Both the position numbers and the translations under genes were made by a program. Under the pieces are notes generated by a model that did not search any database, was not told the DNA's origin, and was given only the letters and a program-made list of their open reading frames with translations. From positions 1 to 9,930 of the forward strand of contig JAJAZM010000170.1 in the NCBI GenBank assembly GCA_026785645.1: a stretch of 9,930 nt of DNA, in the 5' to 3' direction. The stretch's first letter is position 1. Every line of letters starts with the position of its first letter. Positions 6,045 to 9,930 of this stretch are shown here, piece by piece. The DNA comes from Sphingomonas bacterium (GTDB taxonomy: Bacteria; Pseudomonadota; Alphaproteobacteria; Sphingomonadales; Sphingomonadaceae).

Positions 6045-7357
6045 GCGTCTACAAATTCAAGCTCCCCGACATTGGCGAAGGCATTGCCGAGGCCGAGATC
6101 GTCGCGTGGCACGTCAAATTGGGCGACATGATCGAGGAAGACGCGGCGCTGGCCGACATGATGACCGACAAGGCGACCGTCGAAATGGAATCGCCGGTCG
6201 CGGGCAAGGTGATCAAACTGGCAGGCGAGGTCGGCGATCAGATTGCGATCGGCAGCGTGCTGGTCGAGATCGAGACTGAAGCCGACGAGAGCGCGGCGCA
6301 GAGCAGGGACGAGCAGCCTCTGGGCGATGGCGCAGTCGTGGCAACCGAAGCGCAGGCGGAGGAGATTCCGACCAGCGCGACGGCGGAGGCTTCGGCGACC
6401 AAACAAACACCGTTTGTGTCGAGTGCAGTGGAGACACCTACTCCGAACGCTGCGCCGCGTCCCTCGACTTCGCTCGGGACAAACGGACATGGTGGTGAGG
6501 ACAAAACCAAATCCCTCGCCTCCCCCGCCGTCCGCCAACGCGCGCGCGATCTCGGGATCGACCTTTCCGAGGTGAAGACCGCCGGCGACCGAGTGCGCCA
6601 CGCCGATCTCGACGCTTATCTGCTCTACAACGGCGGCAACGTCTCCCACGGCGGCGGCGCTCCCCGCCCCGACGAAACCACCAAAGTCGTCGGCCTGCGC
6701 CGCAAGATCGCGGAGAACATGCAGGAGGCCAAGCGCCGAATCCCGCATTTCACTCTGGTCGAGGAATTCGATGTCACCGACCTCGAGGACACGCGGGCGA
6801 TGATGAACGCCGATCGCGGCGACAATCCCAAGCTGACATTGCTGCCCTTCCTGATCGCCGCGATGGGCAAGGCGCTGCCCGACTGGCCTATGCTCAACGC
6901 CACCTTCGACGATGATAATATGTCGCTCACCCGCCACGGCGCGATGCATCTCGGCATGGCGACGCAGACCCCGGGCGGGCTGATGGTCCCAGTGATCCGC
7001 GACGCCCAATCCAAGAGTGTATGGACCTTGGCCCGCGACATCGCCCGCCTCGCCGACGCCGCCAAGACCGGCAAGGCTGCGCGCGAGGAATTGAGCGGTT
7101 CGACCATCACCTTGTCGAGCCTCGGCCCAATGGGCGGCGTCACCTCGACCCCGGTCATCAACCGCCCCGAAGTGGCGATCATCGCGGTCAACAAGGTCCG
7201 CGAAATGCCGGTGATCGTCGACGGCGAATTGGAAGCGCGCAAATTGATGAACCTATCGCTGAGCTGCGATCACCGCGTGGTCGACGGCTGGGATGCAGCA
7301 AACTTCCTGCAAGCGATGAAAAAGCTGATCGAGAATCCGATGAGGCTGTTGAGTTGA
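6041..7357 (+). CDS. bkdB: Branched-chain 2-oxoacid dehydrogenase E2 (dihydrolipoyl acyltransferase)
   Basis: E2 forms the core of the complex and moves the acyl group from E1 to CoA on a lipoyl arm. Of 438 residues, 1-78 form one lipoyl domain (FKLPDIGEGIAEAEI) with the lipoylated Lys44 in MTDKATVEM. A long flexible linker spans about 79-158. The E1/E3-binding domain is at about 160-194 (SPAVRQRARDLGIDL, HADLDAYL). After a second linker the acyltransferase domain runs from about 214 to the end, with the catalytic DHRVVDG (410-416; His411, Asp415). The start overlaps E1-beta by ATGA. Residues 124-149 of the linker are encoded by a dispersed-type palindromic repeat (6410-6486). No E3 gene follows. 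Confidence 0.95.
   Translation: MSVYKFKLPDIGEGIAEAEIVAWHVKLGDMIEEDAALADMMTDKATVEMESPVAGKVIKLAGEVGDQIAIGSVLVEIETEADESAAQSRDEQPLGDGAVVATEAQAEEIPTSATAEASATKQTPFVSSAVETPTPNAAPRPSTSLGTNGHGGEDKTKSLASPAVRQRARDLGIDLSEVKTAGDRVRHADLDAYLLYNGGNVSHGGGAPRPDETTKVVGLRRKIAENMQEAKRRIPHFTLVEEFDVTDLEDTRAMMNADRGDNPKLTLLPFLIAAMGKALPDWPMLNATFDDDNMSLTRHGAMHLGMATQTPGGLMVPVIRDAQSKSVWTLARDIARLADAAKTGKAAREELSGSTITLSSLGPMGGVTSTPVINRPEVAIIAVNKVREMPVIVDGELEARKLMNLSLSCDHRVVDGWDAANFLQAMKKLIENPMRLLS
6410..6486. repeat. REP/BIME-like palindromic element inside the E2 coding sequence
   Basis: The outer arms CCGTTTGTGTCGAG (6410-6423) and CTCGGGACAAACGG (6473-6486) are inverted repeats matching at 12 of 14 positions. Each side also contains a small hairpin: GTGTC with GACAC (6416-6437) and GTCCC with GGGAC (6459-6480). 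This arm-hairpin-spacer-hairpin-arm layout, with CTCGACTTCGCTCGGGAC, resembles palindromic repeats scattered through sphingomonad genomes, usually between genes. Translated in the bkdB frame it yields PSTSLGTNG; on the other strand it yields FVPSEVEGRG. Both are peptides I recall as tell-tale translations of such repeats. Its inverted copies have drifted, suggesting an old insertion. Confidence 0.7.
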
Positions 7358-7386
7358 GTTTGCCGCCTCAGGCCCACCCCGCCTGA

Positions 7387-7419
7387 TTTAAAGCGATCAT
7401 GTCCTGATCGCGCTTTAAA
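7387..7419. terminator. Hairpin terminator between bkdB and the convergent 70-aa gene
   Basis: TTTAAAGCG (7387-7395) pairs with CGCTTTAAA (7411-7419), and ATCA (7396-7399) with TGAT (7405-7408), around a five-base loop TGTCC. A two-base bulge CG (7409-7410) sits in one arm. The stem starts 29 bases past the E2 stop codon and overlaps the stop codon of the minus-strand gene. Its A/T-rich base gives AAA before and TTT within both strands, so it can serve convergent transcripts. No long T-run follows. Confidence 0.6.
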
Positions 7420-7627
7420 CGCGGGCGCCGTCGAGCCTTGCGATCAGTTCAAGCGATTTGATCGAATAGCATTTTGCCATGCCGGCATGGCTGTCGTGAA
7501 CCCGATCGTCGGTGGCGCGGATTGCGGCGACACTTTCTTCGTCAGCCCGCCGAAGCAGATATTGAACCTCGCCGAAATGCTCGTCGGGCGCCGGCTGTTC
7601 GGGGTTAAGTGGAGTCAGGCTGATCAT
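7415..7627 (-). CDS. 70-aa hypothetical protein
   Basis: No family is recognised. The soluble, acidic 70-residue product begins MISLTPLNPEQPAPDEHFGE and continues as a helical region, VQYLLRRADEESVAAIRATDDRVHDSHAGMAK (21-52). It ends CYSIKSLELIARLDGARV. The ATG at 7627 is chosen because GCGAGAGA precedes it. The frame is open for 19 more codons upstream, but that part is Arg/Gln-rich and unlike the rest. It ends inside the hairpin at 7387-7419 and converges on bkdB. The regular spacing of charged and hydrophobic residues supports real coding. It has no visible tie to its neighbours. Confidence 0.6.
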   Translation of the reverse strand: MISLTPLNPEQPAPDEHFGEVQYLLRRADEESVAAIRATDDRVHDSHAGMAKCYSIKSLELIARLDGARV

Positions 7628-7690
7628 GACAGTCTCTCGCTTTTGGACGCGGCCTTGCTGTCGCCGCCTTGGGATGAATCCCACGTGAAG

Positions 7691-7825
7691 CTACGCTGCC
7701 AGCGCCACGACTTCGGCCAGGCCATTGGCGATTCCCGCTTCGCCCTGCTCCGGACTGACCGCAATGCCGTCGGCGTGGACGAACTCGGGCGTCAAGCCGA
7801 TGAAGTTCGATTCGGCGACAGAAAG
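7691..7825 (-). pseudogene. C-terminal remnant resembling an FMN-dependent NADH-azoreductase (AzoR-like)
   Basis: A 44-codon open stretch between two in-frame TAG stops (7828-7826 and 7693-7691) has no start codon or ribosome site at its head. It reads FIGLTPEFVHADGIAVSP and continues EQGEAGIANGLAEVVALAA to the stop. This resembles the extreme C-terminus of azoreductases of the flavodoxin-like fold. In E. coli AzoR the corresponding end reads FIGMTDVKTVFAEGIAYGP, followed by a terminal helix; that comparison is from memory. Intact members have about 200 residues, so about four fifths of the gene is missing. The lost 5' part is replaced by a short spacer and the end of the XRE gene, which points to a deletion or rearrangement. 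The coding-like composition suggests recent decay. Confidence 0.55.
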
Positions 7826-7848
7826 CTAGCCGACGTCCCCCTAGCAGG

Positions 7849-7865
7849 GTGGCGCTGTGCCACCA
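7849..7865. repeat. Small hairpin directly after the XRE gene
   Basis: GGTGGC (7849-7854) and GCCACC (7860-7865) form a perfect 6-bp stem with a five-base loop, immediately downstream of the XRE stop codon on the minus strand. It might help end transcription, but no T-run follows. It also marks the junction with the azoreductase remnant. Confidence 0.35.
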
Positions 7866-8081
7866 TCATGCTTCGTCCCAGCCGAACACATCCTCCAGTC
7901 CGACCCCAAACTGGCGCGCGATGCGGAAGGCGCTTTCGAGGCTCGGTGAATAGCGCCCCTGCTCGATCGCGATGATCGTCTGGCGGGTGACTCCGATCGC
8001 GTCGCCCAGCGCGGCTTGGCTCATCGCGCGCGCGTCGCGCAACTCGCGCACCCGATTGGTGATCGGCGGTGGGCGGCCCAT
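7866..8081 (-). CDS. XRE-family (Cro/CI-type HTH) transcriptional regulator
   Basis: This 71-residue protein is a single helix-turn-helix domain with little else. The core is NRVRELRDARAMSQAALGDAIG (9-30) followed by VTRQTIIAIEQGRYSPSLESAF (31-52) and RIARQFGVGLEDVFGWDE. The recognition helix is VTRQTIIAIE (31-40). Short XRE regulators of this style are usually repressors partnered with an adjacent membrane protein. That is the arrangement here: the upstream membrane-protein gene ends three bases before its ATG. An 18-bp palindrome in the promoter of the pair is the likely operator and would allow self-regulation. The small GGTGGC/GCCACC hairpin (7849-7865) just past the stop may be a transcript end, though it has no T-run. 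Confidence 0.9.
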   Translation of the reverse strand: MGRPPPITNRVRELRDARAMSQAALGDAIGVTRQTIIAIEQGRYSPSLESAFRIARQFGVGLEDVFGWDEA

Positions 8082-8084
8082 GGC

Positions 8085-8501
8085 TCATACGCTCCGGCGC
8101 AGGAGGCTAATTCGGAACGCATTTTCGGCGATGTGCGATACGATCAGGCTGCCCATGACGAGGTGGAACAGCATGTTGCCGTCGCCGCGGACTAAAAAGT
8201 GGCCAAGCGCGGTCACCGTGCAGGCAGCCAGCACAAGGCCCGACCAATGGCCAGCGCGCTGCGTAACCAGCCTTTCGCGCTCATCGGCCGGCGCACTCGC
8301 CTCTCGCGGCGAGGATAATGCAAGCACGACCTGGACGATGATCGAGCCGATCACGACCAGCATGACGAAGCCGATCGCCACCGCCGCCGGCGCGGTCGTT
8401 CCCAGCGCCTGCGACGCGGTGCGCACCATGATCGCGTAAAAAGCACCGGTGACCACCATCACCGCCGCCATCACCCAGGCCGATTTTTCCCGAAAGGACA
8501 T
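8085..8501 (-). CDS. Four-helix integral membrane protein paired with the XRE regulator
   Basis: The 138-residue product has four predicted membrane segments at about 8-26, 38-62, 85-104 and 109-128. A charged cytosolic loop (SSPREASAPADERERLV, 63-79) lies between helices 2 and 3, and the C-terminus is basic (RRSV). The ATG at 8501 has AGAGGG eight bases before it. The frame continues 12 codons upstream through the promoter palindrome, which argues against the longer start. I cannot name a family with confidence. Small membrane proteins encoded with one-domain XRE regulators are common and mostly uncharacterised (DUF2178-like in general plan). The XRE gene follows after three bases, so the two form an operon. 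A role in sensing or transport is possible but unproven. Confidence 0.8.
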   Translation of the reverse strand: MSFREKSAWVMAAVMVVTGAFYAIMVRTASQALGTTAPAAVAIGFVMLVVIGSIIVQVVLALSSPREASAPADERERLVTQRAGHWSGLVLAACTVTALGHFLVRGDGNMLFHLVMGSLIVSHIAENAFRISLLRRSV

Positions 8502-8518
8502 CGCATTTTCCCTCTTGA

Positions 8519-8536
8519 TGTCAAAAATTTCTGACA
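8519..8536. promoter_or_regulatory. Palindromic operator for the XRE/membrane-protein operon
   Basis: TGTCAAAAATTTCTGACA is an 18-bp palindrome matching at eight of nine pairs. It lies 18 bases before the membrane-protein ATG, in an AT-rich patch unlike the rest of the window. A further TTTGACAT half-site on the minus strand (8561-8568) overlaps the likely -35 box. The size suits a dimeric XRE repressor. Confidence 0.55.
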
Positions 8537-8538
8537 CC

Positions 8539-8567
8539 CGTTTACGGAGAGATAATTGCTATGTCAA
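8539..8567 (-). promoter_or_regulatory. Candidate sigma-70 promoter for the membrane-protein/XRE operon
   Basis: On the minus strand a perfect -35 TTGACA (8567-8562) is followed after 17 bases by a weak -10 TAAACG (8544-8539). Transcription would start within the palindrome at 8519-8536, so a bound regulator would block it. The -10 match is poor, but the position and spacing fit. Confidence 0.4.
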
Positions 8568-8618
8568 ATATTTTTTACTTCCAGACAAGTTTGCCGAAAC
8601 AGCTTGTTCCTGGCGTGG

Positions 8619-8885
8619 CTAACTCCCTGCCCATTCCTTGGTCTTCTCGACGATCGTCAAATCGCGCAGCAATGCGTCGATGCTCTCGGTCAGTTCGGGC
8701 AGGAAGCTGATCTGGTGGCGCGCGCCGCGATAGCTTTCGACCATCAGCAGCGCGTCGATCAGGATCGGCACGACCACGCTTTCGGGGTCGTCGAGCTCGG
8801 CCAGCCCCTGCAACTTCGCCAGCGCCTTGTGGCGCGCCGCCTCGGGGTTGGACAGGGCTGCGGCCCGTCCGATCATCCAGCTCAT
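8619..8885 (-). CDS. 88-aa hypothetical protein
   Basis: I do not recognise a family. The soluble 88-residue product begins MSWMIGRAAALSNPEAARHK. It looks mainly helical, with LAKLQGLAELDDPESVVVPI (22-41), LIDALLMVESYRGARHQ (42-58) and an acidic amphipathic end, FLPELTESIDALLRDLTIVE (61-80). GGAG lies nine bases before the ATG at 8885. The helical repeats of about 20 residues suggest a small protein-binding or adaptor domain, but this is only a shape argument. It is divergent from the AceE-type gene. A 117-bp gap with its own promoter separates it from the membrane-protein operon, so it is probably transcribed independently. Confidence 0.6.
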   Translation of the reverse strand: MSWMIGRAAALSNPEAARHKALAKLQGLAELDDPESVVVPILIDALLMVESYRGARHQISFLPELTESIDALLRDLTIVEKTKEWAGS

Positions 8886-9030
8886 CTCATCGTCTCCGGC
8901 AAAGACCTTGAGGATAAAGCTCCGCCGCGCGGAGGGAAGTTCGGGCGAGCCCGCGTTAAGGTCGGCTCGGCGTTACCGGCGATCAACGGGCGGGTTTGAA
9001 CCGGCGGCAACAGGCGCTACGGCGCGTAGC
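8886..9030. promoter_or_regulatory. Divergent intergenic region before the AceE-type gene
   Basis: This 145-bp stretch separates two divergent genes and should hold both promoters. I see short inverted repeats, CTCCG-N5-CGGAG (8921-8935) and GCTAC-N5-GTAGC (9016-9030). The second abuts the ATG at 9031, so it could hide the ribosome site. No clear -35/-10 pair or operator is visible. Confidence 0.35.
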
Positions 9031-9930
9031 ATGACGACCGATATCGACGCGCTCAAGACCCTCGACGACAAACTCCGTTTTCTGTCGAGCTGGACGATCC
9101 ACCATGCCAACCATGTCCGCGAATCCAGCGACGGCCTGAAAGTCGGCGGACACCAGGCGAGCTGCGCGTCGATGACCGCGATCATGGCCGCGCTTTATTT
9201 CCACGCGCTCGGCCCCAATGACCGGGTGGCGGTCAAACCGCATGCCGGGCCGGTGCTCCACGCAATCCATTATCTGCTCGGCAACCAGAGTCTCGAGCAA
9301 CTCCAGAATTTCCGCGGCTTCGGCGGCATGCAAAGCTACCCCAGCCGCACCAAAGACCAGATCCCGGTCGATTTTTCCACCGGATCGGTCGGGCTCGGAG
9401 TCGCGATCACCGCCTTCGCGTCGCTGGTCCAGGATTATCTCACCGCCCACGGCAAAATGGCCGAGGAAGATCGCGGGCGGTTCGTCGCGCTGATCGGCGA
9501 TGCCGAGTTGGACGAGGGCAATATCTACGAATGTTTGATCGAGGCTTACAAGCACGACATCCGCAACTGCTGGTGGATCGTCGACTATAACCGCCAGAGC
9601 CTCGACGCGATTTCGGCCGACCGGATGTTCGAGCGGTTCGACGAGATTTTCGCGAGTTGCGGCTGGCGCACGGTCGAACTTCGCTACGGCAAACGCCTCG
9701 CCGCCGCGCTCGCCAAGCATCGCGCGGTGCGCGACTGGCTGGACAACCTTCCCAACGCCGACAGCGCGGCGCTGCTCTACCAGGGCGGAGCGGCGTGGCG
9801 GGCGCGGATCACCGCCGACCTCGGCAAGCAGGGCGCGGCGTTCCTCAAGAGTCTCGACGACGCGGCGTTGGGCGCGCTGATGAGCAACCTCGGCGGCCAT
9901 TGCATGGAAACGCTGACCGAGGCGTTCGAC
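9031..9930 (+). CDS. Homodimeric (AceE-type) 2-oxoacid dehydrogenase E1 / transketolase-like protein, N-terminal 300 residues
   Basis: The reading frame stays open to the right edge, so the protein is truncated by the window. It belongs to the ThDP-dependent transketolase superfamily and most resembles the N-terminal half of homodimeric pyruvate dehydrogenase E1 (AceE). Visible motifs are GGHQASCASMTAIMAALYFH (39-58), HAGPVLHAIHYLLG (71-84), FRGFGGMQSYPSRT (94-107) and STGSVGLGV (116-124). The ThDP/Mg motif is GDAELDEGN (156-164) with N187 in VDYNRQSLD (184-192). The usual GDG is GDA here. AceE decarboxylates pyruvate for acetyl-CoA formation, but the substrate of this shorter relative is not fixed by sequence; related genes are often labelled simply transketolase. 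The ATG at 9031 lacks a good ribosome site and follows a small hairpin, so the start is moderately sure. Confidence 0.85.
   Translation, partial: MTTDIDALKTLDDKLRFLSSWTIHHANHVRESSDGLKVGGHQASCASMTAIMAALYFHALGPNDRVAVKPHAGPVLHAIHYLLGNQSLEQLQNFRGFGGMQSYPSRTKDQIPVDFSTGSVGLGVAITAFASLVQDYLTAHGKMAEEDRGRFVALIGDAELDEGNIYECLIEAYKHDIRNCWWIVDYNRQSLDAISADRMFERFDEIFASCGWRTVELRYGKRLAAALAKHRAVRDWLDNLPNADSAALLYQGGAAWRARITADLGKQGAAFLKSLDDAALGALMSNLGGHCMETLTEAFD

Noticed and set aside
5987..7009. 340-codon minus-strand frame opposite bkdB
   Set aside because: Antisense shadow of a well-supported E2 gene; no recognisable domain and no ribosome site.
7792..8088. 98-codon minus-strand frame over the XRE gene
   Set aside because: It is the XRE gene in another frame. 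The XRE frame carries the HTH motif.
8983..9900. 305-codon minus-strand frame opposite the AceE-type gene
   Set aside because: The plus strand encodes clear conserved AceE motifs across the same bases. The antisense product is low-complexity, rich in Arg, Val and Ala, as expected for a shadow frame in GC-rich DNA.
1..9930. tRNA, rRNA, CRISPR array, insertion sequence or prophage genes
   Set aside because: No cloverleaf with CCA-type ends, no regularly spaced direct repeats, and no transposase or integrase motif was seen on either strand.

Overview
The window is GC-rich and densely coded, with short intergenic gaps and several ATGA stop/start overlaps. The gene families suggest an alphaproteobacterium, most likely a sphingomonad. 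The pointers are a pspA-C-B stress cluster of alphaproteobacterial type, a DUF3297 protein, a proteobacterial branched-chain 2-oxoacid dehydrogenase, and a dispersed palindromic repeat of a kind I associate with sphingomonad genomes. The taxonomic call is inference from protein style; no rRNA is present.

Layout. (1) 1-1216, minus strand: the start of a secreted or membrane protein running off the left edge, a 217-bp gap with several hairpins, and a CDF-family metal exporter. (2) 1271-2896, minus strand: an envelope-stress operon ordered 43-aa small protein, pspA, pspC, pspB, closed by a clear terminator. Upstream (2897-3146) lie a 44-bp two-part dyad and a sigma-54-like promoter. (3) 3147-3658: two small convergent genes, a Gly/Ala-rich 76-aa protein and a DUF3297 protein, whose stop codons share the bases TTAA. 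(4) 3748-7357, plus strand: a three-gene operon for E1-alpha, E1-beta and E2 of the branched-chain 2-oxoacid dehydrogenase, joined by two ATGA overlaps, with no E3 gene and ending at a strong hairpin. (5) 7415-8885, minus strand: a 70-aa unknown, a decayed C-terminal fragment resembling an FMN-dependent azoreductase, an XRE regulator paired with a four-helix membrane protein behind a palindromic operator, and an 88-aa unknown. (6) 9031 to the right edge, plus strand: the N-terminal 300 residues of a homodimeric AceE-type 2-oxoacid dehydrogenase E1 (transketolase superfamily).

Functionally, the psp genes protect the inner membrane, the CDF protein exports divalent metal, and the bkd operon turns branched-chain 2-oxoacids from Val, Leu and Ile into acyl-CoAs, using an E3 that must be encoded elsewhere. 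The XRE plus membrane-protein pair looks like a small self-regulated unit. The most unusual features are a palindromic repeat read in frame as part of the E2 linker, the small leader gene and extended N-terminus at the head of the psp operon, the dyad upstream of it, and the azoreductase remnant. I see no tRNA, rRNA, CRISPR array, insertion sequence or phage gene.
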